64,000 nt of DNA from positions 1-64,000 of the forward strand of contig NZ_JAJAUZ010000011.1 in NCBI RefSeq assembly GCF_020532645.1, read 5' to 3'. Position 1 is the stretch's first letter. Each line of letters opens with the position of its first letter. The notes under the pieces were generated by a model. That model had not been told where the DNA came from. It saw only the letters and a list, made by a program, of their open reading frames with translations, and ran no database searches. Of this stretch, positions 51,530-60,683 are shown piece after piece. The stretch is from Streptomyces bambusae (GTDB lineage Bacteria; Actinomycetota; Actinomycetes; Streptomycetales; Streptomycetaceae). The position numbers and the translations under genes are program-made.

Positions 51530-51535
51530 GGCCGG

Positions 51536-52162
51536 GTGACACCTCTGGAGACCCTGGCCCGCGAGCTGCGCGCGCTGCCGCCGTCCTGCGGGCCGGTCCG
51601 GCTGATCGCGGTCGACGGGCACGCGGGCTCGGGCAAGAGCACGTTCGCCGGGCGGCTGGCCGGGGCGCTGGGCGGGGTGCCGGTGCTGCACCTGGACGAC
51701 GTGGCCTCGCACGCGGAGCCGTTCGCCTGGACCGGCCGGTTCCGCGAGCAGCTGCTGGCGCCGCTGGCCGGCGGGCGGGCCGCGCGCTGGGAGCCGTACG
51801 ACTGGACCGCGCGGCGGTTCGGGTCGGCCCGGGTGCTGGAGCCGGTGCCGCTGCTGCTGGTCGAGGGGGTGGGCAGCGGACGGCGGGCGCTGCGGCCGCA
51901 CCTGGCGCGGCTGCTGTGGATGGAGACGCCCCGCGAGGAGTCCTGGGCGCGGGGGCGCCGGCGGGACGGGGGCGCGCTGGCCGGCTTCTGGGACGGATGG
52001 GAGCGCGCGGAGGCCGCGCACTTCGCGGACGATCCTTCGCGCCCCTTCGCCGATCTCCTGGTACGGCAGTGCGGTACGGGATACGAGTGGACTTCGGGGG
52101 CGGGTGCGACGGCGGAGGCGGCCAGTTCGGTGACCGAGGGTGACGGCCTGCCCCCGGTTTGA
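51536..52162 (+). CDS. uridine kinase-like P-loop protein
   Basis: A 208-residue cytoplasmic P-loop protein. Walker A IAVDGHAGSGKSTFAGRLA is at about residue 24, followed by HLDDVASHAEPFAWTGRF with the acidic residues used by uridine kinases for the nucleoside hydroxyls. VEGVGSGRRALRPHLARLLW fits the lid region. The fold is that of uridine or phosphoribulokinase-like kinases, but the substrate is not shown. It starts leaderless at GTG 51536. Confidence 0.8.
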   Translation: MTPLETLARELRALPPSCGPVRLIAVDGHAGSGKSTFAGRLAGALGGVPVLHLDDVASHAEPFAWTGRFREQLLAPLAGGRAARWEPYDWTARRFGSARVLEPVPLLLVEGVGSGRRALRPHLARLLWMETPREESWARGRRRDGGALAGFWDGWERAEAAHFADDPSRPFADLLVRQCGTGYEWTSGAGATAEAASSVTEGDGLPPV

Positions 52163-52505
52163 GCAACGTTCAAGCGGACCGGCCCGAGGGGGCACCGGGG
52201 CGCTTGACCGGAGCCCCGGGACGGCCTTACGTTCAGAAGGTGCGGCCCCCACCGGCCGACACGGACGCGAAGCCCCCGATTGTTCCCCCGTGATCGGGGG
52301 CTTCGTTCTATCCCGGCGCGGCCGCGTCCGGCCCGCCCTCCCCCGCCTCCCGTTCACCCTGCGTCACCTCAGCGGGCCCGGCCGGCGCTTGCCCGAGTGC
52401 TCGCCGCACCCTGCGGCGCAGCCGTAACCGCAGGTACGATGCGAGTCTGATCCGGCGGAGCGGCCTGCGTAACTCCCGTCCATGACGCGGAGGTTGGGGG
52501 ATGCG
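52163..52505. other. 343-bp intergenic region
   Basis: It contains the terminator of the kinase gene (52268-52305) and, further on, the leader of the EccA-like gene, with a GGAGG ribosome site just before the start. I see no gene in it. Confidence 0.5.
52268..52305 (+). terminator. 13-bp terminator with T-rich tail
   Basis: Arms 52268-52280 and 52293-52305 form a 13-bp stem with a 12-base loop. TTCTAT follows on the forward strand. It is well placed to end the kinase transcript. Confidence 0.8.
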
Positions 52506-54434
52506 ATGGATTTCGGCACGCAGGGCGGCAGCCATCACGCCCCGGCCGAACTCGCCTGGCTGCGCGGGGTGGACGCCTACACGATGGGCGCCTACCCGCA
52601 GGCCGAAGAGGAGTTCAGGACCGCGGTCCGGCTCGACCCCTCGATGGCCGACGCCTGGCTGGGCCTGCACGCCCTGCGCGTGGACACCACGACCGCCCTC
52701 CTGCGCATGTACGCGCACCGCGACCGGTTCGGCGAGCAGCGCGCCCGGCAGCGCCGCACCCTGAACTCCTGGTACTGGCTGGGCTGGTGGGTGCAGCCGG
52801 TGCTGGAGAGCCGGCGGGACCTGCTGCTGGCGCACGCCTCGCACTGGCTGGACGGGCGGCACGTTCCGGAGCTGGACCAGGCCCTGGCGGGGCTGCCGCC
52901 GGTGGACGCCGACCCGCAGGTCCGCTTCCTGCACGCCTGCCGCGCGTACCTCGTCAAGGACTGGGACCAGCTGGTCCGGCACACCGAGCCGCTGGTGGAC
53001 GACGCGCTGCTCGGCATCGAGTCGGGCCTGTTCGGCGGGATGGCGCGGGTCCGGCTGGAGATGTACGGGCAGGCCGAGCCGATCCTGTCGGCGGCCCTGA
53101 TGCGCTGCCGCAGCGAGCAGCCGCAGCGCAAGGAGCTGCGCTACTGGCTGGCCCGGGCCCACGAGGGCACCGGCCGCAGTGCGGCCGCCCTGCCGCTGTA
53201 CCGCGCGGTGCACCGGGTGGACCCGGCGTTCATGGACACCGCCGCCCGGCTGACCGCGATCGCGGAGGCCGACGGGCTCGACGGGCCGGACGGCGCCGGC
53301 TGGGACTCCGGCGGGGACTACGCGGCCGTGGCGCTGGCCGGTGGTGCCGGGCAGGACACCGCGGAGGGCTTCGCCGAGCCGGAGCCGGTGCCGCCGGCCC
53401 CCGAGCCGCCGGAGGGCCGGTTCGGGCCGCCGCCGGGCACGGCACCGCCGGGCGGGCCGGCCGGCGGCCCGGCGCCCGGGGCGGTCCGGCGCAAGGTGCC
53501 CGCGCAGACCGGGCCGACGAAGCTGCCGACCGGCCCGGCGGACCCGGCCCTGCTCGCCGACGCACTGGCCGAGCTGGAGCGGATGGTGGGGCTGGAGCCG
53601 GTCAAACGCCAGGTCAAGGCACTGTCCGCGCAGCTGCACATGGCCCGGCTGCGGGCCGTTCAGGGATTGCCGGTGCAGCCGCCGAAGCGGCACTTCGTCT
53701 TCTCCGGCCCCTCGGGCACCGGGAAGACCACCGTGGCACGGATCCTGGGCCGGGTCTTCTACGCCCTCGGGCTGCTCGGCGGCGACCACCTGGTGGAGGC
53801 CCAACGCCCCGATCTCGTCGGCGAGTTCCTCGGTCAGACCGCGGTGAAGGCGAACGAGCTGATCGACTCGGCCATCGGCGGGGTGCTGTTCGTGGACGAG
53901 GCGTACAGCCTGTCCAACTCGGGCTACAGCAAGGGCGATGCGTACGGCGACGAAGCCCTCCAGGTGCTGCTGAAGAGGGCCGAGGACAACCGGGACCAGC
54001 TGGTGGTGATCCTGGCCGGCTACCCGGCGGGCATGGACCGTCTGCTGGCCACCAACCCCGGCCTGTCGTCCCGGTTCACCACCCGGGTGGACTTCCCCAG
54101 CTACCGGCCGCTCGAACTGACCGCGATCGGCGGGGTGCTGGCCGACGCGAACGGCGACCGCTGGGACGAGGAGGCCCTCGACGAGCTGCGCAGCATCAGC
54201 GGGCACGTGGTCGACCAGGGCTGGATCGACGAACTCGGCAACGGCCGGTTCCTGCGCACCCTGTACGAGAAGAGCTGCGCCTACCGCGACCTGCGGCTGG
54301 CCGGCTACCCGGGGGTCCTCAGCCGCGACGACCTGGCGACGCTCCGGCTGGCGGACCTGATGCAGGCGTACGGGGAGGTGCTGTCCGGCCGCGGCCCGCA
54401 GGACCGCGGCCGGCCGGAGCCGCCGCCGCTGTGA
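52506..54434 (+). CDS. EccA-like TPR and AAA ATPase
   Basis: A 642-residue cytoplasmic protein. The first 260 residues form tetratricopeptide-like helices (VDAYTMGAYPQAEEEFRTAV). A Pro/Gly linker follows, then a AAA (CbbX/SpoVK type) domain with Walker A GPSGTGKTTVARIL, Walker B GVLFVDEAYSLSNS and the arginine-finger region NPGLSSRFTTRVDFP. The plan matches EccA of ESX type VII secretion, but no esx genes are near. ATG 52506 is supported by GGAGG ten bases before it. Confidence 0.88.
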   Translation: MDFGTQGGSHHAPAELAWLRGVDAYTMGAYPQAEEEFRTAVRLDPSMADAWLGLHALRVDTTTALLRMYAHRDRFGEQRARQRRTLNSWYWLGWWVQPVLESRRDLLLAHASHWLDGRHVPELDQALAGLPPVDADPQVRFLHACRAYLVKDWDQLVRHTEPLVDDALLGIESGLFGGMARVRLEMYGQAEPILSAALMRCRSEQPQRKELRYWLARAHEGTGRSAAALPLYRAVHRVDPAFMDTAARLTAIAEADGLDGPDGAGWDSGGDYAAVALAGGAGQDTAEGFAEPEPVPPAPEPPEGRFGPPPGTAPPGGPAGGPAPGAVRRKVPAQTGPTKLPTGPADPALLADALAELERMVGLEPVKRQVKALSAQLHMARLRAVQGLPVQPPKRHFVFSGPSGTGKTTVARILGRVFYALGLLGGDHLVEAQRPDLVGEFLGQTAVKANELIDSAIGGVLFVDEAYSLSNSGYSKGDAYGDEALQVLLKRAEDNRDQLVVILAGYPAGMDRLLATNPGLSSRFTTRVDFPSYRPLELTAIGGVLADANGDRWDEEALDELRSISGHVVDQGWIDELGNGRFLRTLYEKSCAYRDLRLAGYPGVLSRDDLATLRLADLMQAYGEVLSGRGPQDRGRPEPPPL

Positions 54435-54445
54435 GCGGCGGCGGC
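54419..54445. terminator. 12-bp hairpin straddling the stop of the EccA-like gene
   Basis: GCCGCCGCCGCT (54419-54430) pairs with AGCGGCGGCGGC (54434-54445), with a three-base loop GTG. It contains the stop codon (54432-54434). It stands between convergent genes. Confidence 0.65.
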
Positions 54446-54452
54446 CCGGACC

Positions 54453-55517
54453 TCAGCCGGCCAGTGCGGCCGGTGCGGGCAGCGGCGGCCGGCGCCGGTG
54501 CGCGGGGTCGCGGACCTCGCCCACCAGCATCTCCAGTACGTCCTCCAGCGCGACGAGTCCGAGGACCCGGCCCGACGGGTCCGCGACCTGCGCCAGATGG
54601 GTGGCGTCGCGGCGCATCACGCTGAGCGCGTCGTCGAGCGGCAGGGTCGCGCAGAGGGTGGTCATGCGCCGCCAGACCTGCTGGGGCACCGCCCGCTCCC
54701 GGTCGTCCAGGTCCAGTACGTCCTTCACGTGCACGTATCCCATGAACGCACCCCCGTCCGAACGGACCGGGAAGCGCGAGTACCCGGTGCGGACGGTCAG
54801 CGCCTCGATCTCCCGGGGCGTGGCCGACGGGCCGACCGTGACCAGCTGGGCGCGGTCGAGCAGGACGTCGGTCACCGGGCGGCTGCCCAGTTCCAGGGCG
54901 TCCTCCAGCCGCTCCTGCTCGCCGGGCTCCAGGAGGCCGGCCTGCCGGGAGTCCTCGACCAGGCGGCCGAGCTGGGCGCTGGTGTAGACGGCCTCGACCT
55001 CGTCCTTGGGTTCGACTCCGAACATCCTGAGGACCAGGCCGGCGCAGGCGCCGAGGGCGGTGGTGACCGGCCCGCACAGCCGGGCGAAGCCGACCAGGCC
55101 CGGGCTCAGCCACAGCGCGGTCCGCTCGGGGGCCGCCATGGCGAGGTTCTTCGGCACCATCTCGCCGATGACCAGGTGCAGGAAGACCACCGCGGCCAGC
55201 GCGAACGCGTACCCGAGGGGATGGATCAGGCCCTGCGGGACGTGGACCGCGTGGAACAGCGGCTCCAGCAGCCGGGCGACGGTGGGTTCGGCCACCGCGC
55301 CGAGGGTCAGTGAGCAGATGGTGATGCCGAACTGGGCGGCGGCCATCATCCGCGGCAGGTTCTCCAGCCCGTGGAGGGTCTGGCGGGCCCGCTTGGAGGT
55401 GGCGGCCAGCGGTTCGATCTGGCTGCGGCGCACCGACACCAGGGCGAACTCGGCACCGACGAAGAACCCGTTGGCGAGGACCAGCAGCAGGGCGAAGACG
55501 AGTTGCAGCGCGTTCAC
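54453..55517 (-). CDS. CNNM/CBS-domain transporter-like protein, second of pair
   Basis: A 354-residue membrane protein of the CNNM (DUF21) family. An N-terminal four-segment transmembrane domain (VFALLLVLANGFFVGAEFAL and VIGEMVPKNLA are typical) is followed by a pair of CBS domains (PVTDVLLDRAQLVTVGPSAT, SRVLGLVALEDVLEMLVGEV in outline). It lacks the C-terminal CorC-HlyC domain present in its upstream partner. Such proteins are linked to Mg2+ or Co2+ transport. GTG start overlaps the upstream stop by 4 bp. Confidence 0.9.
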   Translation of the reverse strand: MNALQLVFALLLVLANGFFVGAEFALVSVRRSQIEPLAATSKRARQTLHGLENLPRMMAAAQFGITICSLTLGAVAEPTVARLLEPLFHAVHVPQGLIHPLGYAFALAAVVFLHLVIGEMVPKNLAMAAPERTALWLSPGLVGFARLCGPVTTALGACAGLVLRMFGVEPKDEVEAVYTSAQLGRLVEDSRQAGLLEPGEQERLEDALELGSRPVTDVLLDRAQLVTVGPSATPREIEALTVRTGYSRFPVRSDGGAFMGYVHVKDVLDLDDRERAVPQQVWRRMTTLCATLPLDDALSVMRRDATHLAQVADPSGRVLGLVALEDVLEMLVGEVRDPAHRRRPPLPAPAALAG

Positions 55518-56863
55518 CGGCCCACCGCCTGCAGCGCGGGCTCCGCGGCGGCGGGGACGGTGCGCACCAGGCGCACTCGCTCCGCGCGGTAGCGGCCGAC
55601 CTGGCGGACGGACAGCTTCCAGCCGGGGAGTTCGGCACGGTCCCCGGGGGCCGGGATCCGGCCGAGCAGGTCGGCAACGAGCCCGGCGACCGTCTCGTAC
55701 GGGCCTTCCGGCACGTCGAGGCCTATCCGGCGCAGGGTGTGCACCCGGCAGGAGCCGTCGGCGTCCCAGGCGGGGCTGCCGTCCTCGGCCGGCACGGTGG
55801 CCAGTTCGGGGGTCTCCTCCTCGGCCAGGTCGTGCTCGTCGCGGACCTCGCCGACGAGTTCCTCGACGATGTCCTCCAGGGTGACCACTCCCGCGGTGCC
55901 GCCGTACTCGTCGACGACCACGGCCATCGGCTGCTCCTTGCGCAGCCGCTCCAGGAGCAGCCGGCCGGGCAGGGTCTCGGGGACGAGCAGCGGGGGCACG
56001 GCGATCCGGCCGACCGTGACGGAGGTCCGCTGGGCCTCCTGCACGGCGAGGGCGTCCTTCAGGTGGACGACTCCGACGATCTCGTCGATGCGCTCGCGGT
56101 AGACCGGGAAGCGGGACAGGCCGGTGGCCCGGGTCAGGTTGAGCACGTCGGCGGCGGTCGCGGTCGACTGCAGGGCGCTGACCCGCACCCGGGGGGTCAT
56201 GACGTGCTGGGCGGTGAGCCCGCCCAGCGAGAGGGTGCGGACGAACAGGTCCGCGGTGTCCTGTTCGAGGGCGCCGGCCTGGGCCGAGTGGCGGACCAGG
56301 GAGACGAGTTCACCGGGGGTGCGGGCGGAGGCCAGCTCCTCGGTGGGCTCGACGCCGAGCGCGCGGACCAGGCGGTTGGCGACCGCGTTGAGGCCGGAGA
56401 TGACCGGCCGGAAGACGCGGGAGAAGGCGTTCTGCGGGCCGGCCACGAAGCGGGCGACCTGGAGCGGCCGGGAGACCGCCCAGTTCTTCGGCACGAGCTC
56501 GCCGACGACCATCTGGACGGCGGAGGCGAGCAGCATGCCGATGACGACGGAGACTCCGGACACGGCGCCCCGGGGCAGGCCGGCCGCGGTGAGCGGGCCG
56601 GCGAACAGCCCGGCCAGGGCGGGCTCGGCGAGCATGCCGACCACCAGGGAGGTGATGGTGATGCCGAGCTGGGTGCCGGAGAGCTGGAAGGACAGCTCGC
56701 GCAGGGCCTTCACGACTGTGCGGGCCCGGCGGTCGCCTTCGGCGGCGGCGCGCTCCGCATCCGGCTTCTCGACGGTGACGAGGCCGAACTCGGCGGCCAC
56801 GAAGAACCCGTTGGCCAGGATCAGGGCGAAGGCCGCCACGAGCAAAAGTAGCGGGATGGTCAT
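55514..56863 (-). CDS. CNNM/CBS/CorC-HlyC-domain membrane protein
   Basis: A 449-residue protein with the order DUF21 transmembrane domain (ILANGFFVAAEFGLVTVEKP, VGELVPKNWAVSRPLQ), two CBS domains (HVMTPRVRVSALQSTATAAD, YGGTAGVVTLEDIVEELVGE) and a C-terminal transporter-associated CorC-HlyC domain. It belongs to the hemolysin C-like group proposed to move Mg2+ or Co2+. It is the first of an overlapping pair with a shorter paralogue, suggesting a heteromeric complex. Confidence 0.92.
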   Translation of the reverse strand: MTIPLLLLVAAFALILANGFFVAAEFGLVTVEKPDAERAAAEGDRRARTVVKALRELSFQLSGTQLGITITSLVVGMLAEPALAGLFAGPLTAAGLPRGAVSGVSVVIGMLLASAVQMVVGELVPKNWAVSRPLQVARFVAGPQNAFSRVFRPVISGLNAVANRLVRALGVEPTEELASARTPGELVSLVRHSAQAGALEQDTADLFVRTLSLGGLTAQHVMTPRVRVSALQSTATAADVLNLTRATGLSRFPVYRERIDEIVGVVHLKDALAVQEAQRTSVTVGRIAVPPLLVPETLPGRLLLERLRKEQPMAVVVDEYGGTAGVVTLEDIVEELVGEVRDEHDLAEEETPELATVPAEDGSPAWDADGSCRVHTLRRIGLDVPEGPYETVAGLVADLLGRIPAPGDRAELPGWKLSVRQVGRYRAERVRLVRTVPAAAEPALQAVGR

Positions 56864-57042
56864 GCCGCCGCCTCCGGGGAGGGGGCGGCGCAGGTACTAC
56901 CGGACGATCCGTCCATTGCTGGAGGGAGTCACTCCTCGAGTTGCAGGGACCCACGGGCCGCGTGCGGACGCGGCCGGTGGCGGGGCGCACGGCTGCGCCC
57001 CGCCACCAGGGTAGTCATTGAGATCGTCCCCGCAATGGGGAC

Positions 57043-57501
57043 TCAGGCGCCGGGTGTGCCGGTGCCCCGGGTTTCGGCGAGGGCGCGCAGGGCGCGCGCG
57101 TCGCCGATGGCCTGCTGCCTGGCGACGCCGGGCTGGATGCCGAGGGCGGGCAGGCTGGTGCCGTCGTTCAGGTCGAGGAACACCCAGGGGTCGCCCGGGC
57201 GGAGGTTGACCCGCAGGATCTGCGCCCACTCCAGGCGGCGCTTGGTGGTGAGGTTGACGACGGTGACGCCGGTCTCGTCCGCGACCACCTTGGGCCGGCT
57301 GAGCAGCACCAGGACGGAGCTGAGCAGGGCAGCGGTGAAGACGAAGCTGACCCGCTCGCCGGTGCTGAGGCGTTCCAGCATGAGGGCGACGACGGTGATC
57401 GTCGCGAACATGGCGGCGCCGACGGTGAGCAGGACCACCCGGGTGCGGGTGGGCCGGAAGGTGACGGGCAGGGCGGGCGCGGCCGCCTGGTCGGCGGCCA
57501 T
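57043..57501 (-). CDS. PH-domain membrane protein
   Basis: A 152-residue protein with two membrane segments at about 22-66 (VVLLTVGAAMFATITVVALM, VSFVFTAALLSSVLVLLS) and a bacterial PH-like domain after them (VVADETGVTVVNLTTKRRLEW, PWVFLDLNDGTSLPALG). The first A of its ATG is the last base of the hisG stop codon, so translation is coupled. The function is unknown; it is the last gene of the rib-his run. Confidence 0.88.
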   Translation of the reverse strand: MAADQAAAPALPVTFRPTRTRVVLLTVGAAMFATITVVALMLERLSTGERVSFVFTAALLSSVLVLLSRPKVVADETGVTVVNLTTKRRLEWAQILRVNLRPGDPWVFLDLNDGTSLPALGIQPGVARQQAIGDARALRALAETRGTGTPGA

Positions 57502-58349
57502 CAGAGGCGGCAGGCGTGGATCGAGGTGGTCAGGATCGCGCGCGCGCCGAGTTCGTACAGGTCGTCCATGATGCGCTGGGCCTCCTTGGCGGGGACCATG
57601 GCGCGGACGGCGACCCAGCCCTCGTTGTGCAGGGGGGAGACCGTCGGGGACTCCAGGCCGGGGGTGAGGGCGACGGCGCGCTCCAGGTGCTCGGCGCGGA
57701 TGTCGTAGTCCATCATCACGTAGCTGCGGGCCACCAGGACGCCCTGGAGGCGGCGCAGGAACTGCTGGACCTGGGGGTGGTCGGCGTCGGCGCCGTTGCG
57801 GCGGATGACCACGGCCTCGGACTTGAGGATCGGCTCTCCGATGACCTCCAGTCCGGCGTTGCGCAGGCTGGTGCCGGTCTCGACGACGTCCGCGATGATC
57901 TCGGCGACGCCGAGCTGGATCGCGGTCTCGACCGCGCCGTCGAGGTGCACGACGGAGGCGTCGATGCCCTGGTCGGCGAGGTGCTTGGCGACGATTCCCT
58001 CGTACGAGGTGGCGATCGTCATGCCGTTGAAGTCCTCGGGGCCCTTGGCGGTGCCCGGACGGGTGGCGTAGCGGAAGGTGGAGCGGCCGAAGTTCAGCGG
58101 CAGGATCTCCTCCGCGTTCGCCCCCGAGTCCAGGAGCAGGTCGCGGCCGGTGATGCCGATGTCGAGCTTGCCCGAGGCCACGTAGATCGCGATGTCCTTG
58201 GGGCGGAGGTAGAAGAACTCGACCTCGTTCTCCGGGTCGACCGTGACGAGCTCCTTGGACTCCTTGCGCTGCCGGTAGCCGGCCTCATGGAGCATCGCCG
58301 ACGCAGGTCCGGAGAGTGAACCCTTGTTGGGGACGGCGATGCGCAGCAT
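57501..58349 (-). CDS. hisG: ATP phosphoribosyltransferase
   Basis: The first step of histidine synthesis: ATP plus PRPP to phosphoribosyl-ATP. At 282 residues it is the long form with a C-terminal regulatory domain (NEGWVAVRAMVPAKEAQRIM), so it should be inhibited by histidine without HisZ. The catalytic part has MLRIAVPNKGSL, DIGITGRDLL and ADVVETGTSLRNAGLEV. It follows hisE by 69 bp on the same strand. Confidence 0.97.
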   Translation of the reverse strand: MLRIAVPNKGSLSGPASAMLHEAGYRQRKESKELVTVDPENEVEFFYLRPKDIAIYVASGKLDIGITGRDLLLDSGANAEEILPLNFGRSTFRYATRPGTAKGPEDFNGMTIATSYEGIVAKHLADQGIDASVVHLDGAVETAIQLGVAEIIADVVETGTSLRNAGLEVIGEPILKSEAVVIRRNGADADHPQVQQFLRRLQGVLVARSYVMMDYDIRAEHLERAVALTPGLESPTVSPLHNEGWVAVRAMVPAKEAQRIMDDLYELGARAILTTSIHACRL

Positions 58350-58418
58350 GAGGTCGGTTTCCTTTGTTCGTGTGAAGGGAGTGCTGTGCGGAGCGTGAGC
58401 GGCGGCGGGGCCTGCGGC

Positions 58419-58700
58419 TCAGAGGTGGGCGTAGACGTCGTCCAGGGAGATCCCACGCGCGACCATCATCACCTGGACGTGGTACAGCAGCTGCGAGATC
58501 TCCTCGGCGGCGGCGTCCTTGCTCTCGTACTCGGCGGCCATCCAGACTTCGGCGGCCTCCTCGACGACCTTCTTGCCGATGGCATGGACGCCCTTGCCGA
58601 CCAGCTCGGCGGTGCGGGAGGAGGTGGGGTCGCCGTTGGCGGCCTTGAGCTGGAGCTCGGTGAACAGCTCCTCGAAACTCTTGGGGGTTTTGTTCGCCAT
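58419..58700 (-). CDS. hisE: phosphoribosyl-ATP pyrophosphatase
   Basis: A 93-residue all-helical MazG-like enzyme for the second step of histidine synthesis. The metal-binding acid residues are in [18 protein letters not shown] and [20 protein letters not shown] 58700 (MANKTPKS) is preferred; MGIM at 58709 is possible. TAGGCT lies just before the start on this strand, which may give hisEG its own promoter inside the rib transcript. Confidence 0.95.
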   Translation of the reverse strand: MANKTPKSFEELFTELQLKAANGDPTSSRTAELVGKGVHAIGKKVVEEAAEVWMAAEYESKDAAAEEISQLLYHVQVMMVARGISLDDVYAHL

Positions 58701-58783
58701 GATGCCCATAGCCTAAGGCTTCCCCCCGGCGCCGCGGCGCCGGGGTTCACTCCTTGGACTCCTCCGCGGACTCCCTCCCGCGG

Positions 58784-59269
58784 CTACCGCCAGGGCTCGC
58801 TGACGGTGCGGAGCGTCATGGCGGTGGCGACGGCGGCGGTGACCGCTTCGTGGCCCTTGTCCTCGTTCGAGCCCTCAAGGCCGGCGCGGTCCAGCGCCTG
58901 CTCGTCGTTGTCGCAGGTCAGCACGCCGAAGCCGACGGGGACGCCGGTGTCGATGGAGACCTGGACGAGGCCCTGGGTGACGCCCTGGCAGACGTAGTCG
59001 AAGTGCGGGGTGCCGCCGCGGATGACCACGCCGAGGGCGACGATGGCGTCGTAGCCGCGCTCGGCGAGGACCTTGGCGACGACCGGCAGCTCGAAGCTGC
59101 CGGGAACGCGCAGCAGGGTGGGCTCGTCGATGCCGAGCTCGTGGAGGGCGCGCAGGGCTCCGTCCACGAGCCCGTCCATGACCTTCTCGTGCCACTGCGC
59201 CGCAATGACGGCGACCCGGAGGTCTCCGCAGTTCCGTACGCTCAGTTCGGGTGCGCCCTTGCCGCTCAC
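58784..59269 (-). CDS. ribH: 6,7-dimethyl-8-ribityllumazine synthase
   Basis: A 161-residue enzyme that joins the ribityl-pyrimidine with dihydroxybutanone phosphate, the last but one step of riboflavin synthesis. Seen are [20 protein letters not shown], the [15 protein letters not shown] loop, [16 protein letters not shown] and the C-terminal NKGxEA-like [16 protein letters not shown]. It forms icosahedral or pentameric shells in other species. GTG start 59269. It follows ribBA by 115 bp containing a hairpin. Confidence 0.97.
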   Translation of the reverse strand: MSGKGAPELSVRNCGDLRVAVIAAQWHEKVMDGLVDGALRALHELGIDEPTLLRVPGSFELPVVAKVLAERGYDAIVALGVVIRGGTPHFDYVCQGVTQGLVQVSIDTGVPVGFGVLTCDNDEQALDRAGLEGSNEDKGHEAVTAAVATAMTLRTVSEPWR

Positions 59270-59329
59270 AGCTCTCCTCGTTCCTACTGCCTGTTCGGTG
59301 CGTGTCCGGCCGTTCGTGCCGGGGTGGTG

Positions 59330-59354
59330 CCGGGGCCCGTCGGACGGGCCCCGG
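59330..59354 (-). other. 10-bp hairpin between ribBA and ribH
   Basis: CCGGGGCCCG (59330-59339) pairs with CGGGCCCCGG (59345-59354) with a five-base loop. It lies inside the rib operon, 30 bp after the ribBA stop in the direction of transcription, and may set ribH levels or protect the ribBA part of the mRNA. Confidence 0.5.
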
Positions 59355-59384
59355 GGGGTGGTGCTGGTCGCCGGGGGTCCGGCG

Positions 59385-60683
59385 TCACTGGCTGCCGCAG
59401 GCCGAGACGGCCGCTGCGGCGTCCAGCCAGGGCAGGTCGTGGCCCATCCGGTCGCGCTTGGTGCGCAGGTACCGGAGATTGTGCTCGCCCGCCTCGACGG
59501 GCATGGGCTCGCGGTCGGCGACCTCGACGCCGTGCCGGACGAGGGCGTCCGACTTGGCCGGGTTGTTGGTCATCAGGCGGACGCTGTGGACGCCGAGGTC
59601 GACCAGGATCTGGGCGCCGGCGCCGTAGTCGCGGGCGTCGGCGGGCAGGCCGAGTTCGAGGTTGGCGTCGAGGGTGTCGCGGCCGCGCTCCTGGAGCTCG
59701 TACGCGCGCAGTTTGGACAGCAGTCCGATGCCGCGGCCCTCGTGGCCGCGCAGGTAGACGACGACGCCGCGGCCCTCGATCTTGATGCGCTCCATGGCGG
59801 CGTGCAGCTGGGGGCCGCAGTCGCAGCGCAGCGAGTGGAAGATGTCGCCGGTGAGGCACTCGGAGTGCATGCGCACCAGGACGTCCTCGCCGGTGCCGAT
59901 CTCGCCGTGGACGAGGGCGACGTGCTCGACGCCGTCGGTGGTGGAGCGGTAGCCGTACGCGGTGAACTCGCCGAAGGAGGTCGGCAGGCTGACCTCGGCC
60001 TCGCGGCGGACGGTGGGCTCGGCGCCGCGGCGGTAGGCGATCAGGTCCTCGATGGAGATGATCGTCAGGCCGTGCTTGCGAGCGAAGGGGATCAGCTCGG
60101 GCAGCCGCAGCATGACACCGTCTTCGCCGGCGATCTCGACGATCGCGCCGGCCGGGCGCAGGCCCGCCAGGCGGGCGAGGTCGACGGCGGCCTCGGTGTG
60201 GCCGGGGCGGACCAGGACGCCGCCGGGCTTGGCGCGCAGCGGGAAGACGTGGCCGGGGCGGACGAAGTCCGAGGCGTCGGTGGTGCCGCTCGCGAGCAGC
60301 CGCAGAGTGGTGGCGCGGTCCCAGGCGGAGATGCCGGTGGTGACGCCGTGCGCGGCGGTGGCGTCCACGGAGACGGTGAAGGCCGTCTGCATGGACTCGG
60401 TGTTGTGCGCGACCATCTGCGGGAGTTCGAGGCGCTCCAGTTCGTCGCCCTCCATGGGGGCGCAGATCAGGCCGCGGCACTCGCTCATCATGAAGGCGAC
60501 GATCTCGGGGGTCGCCATTTCGGCCGCGATGACGAGGTCGCCCTCGTTCTCGCGGTCGGCGTCGTCGACGACGACGACGGGGCGGCCGGCCGCGATGTCG
60601 CGGATGGCCTGCTCGACGGGGTCGAGGCGGAAGCTCTCGAAGTCGTCCGGGACGGGCGTCAGGGTGGGCTTGGGGGAGGTCAT
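59385..60683 (-). CDS. ribBA: bifunctional GTP cyclohydrolase II / DHBP synthase
   Basis: A 432-residue fusion of the two entry enzymes of riboflavin synthesis. The N-terminal DHBP synthase has [16 protein letters not shown] and the C-terminal GTP cyclohydrolase II has the zinc motif [20 protein letters not shown] and [19 protein letters not shown]. Both sets of catalytic residues are intact. The ATG overlaps the ribM stop by 4 bp. Confidence 0.97.
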   Translation of the reverse strand: MTSPKPTLTPVPDDFESFRLDPVEQAIRDIAAGRPVVVVDDADRENEGDLVIAAEMATPEIVAFMMSECRGLICAPMEGDELERLELPQMVAHNTESMQTAFTVSVDATAAHGVTTGISAWDRATTLRLLASGTTDASDFVRPGHVFPLRAKPGGVLVRPGHTEAAVDLARLAGLRPAGAIVEIAGEDGVMLRLPELIPFARKHGLTIISIEDLIAYRRGAEPTVRREAEVSLPTSFGEFTAYGYRSTTDGVEHVALVHGEIGTGEDVLVRMHSECLTGDIFHSLRCDCGPQLHAAMERIKIEGRGVVVYLRGHEGRGIGLLSKLRAYELQERGRDTLDANLELGLPADARDYGAGAQILVDLGVHSVRLMTNNPAKSDALVRHGVEVADREPMPVEAGEHNLRYLRTKRDRMGHDLPWLDAAAAVSACGSQ

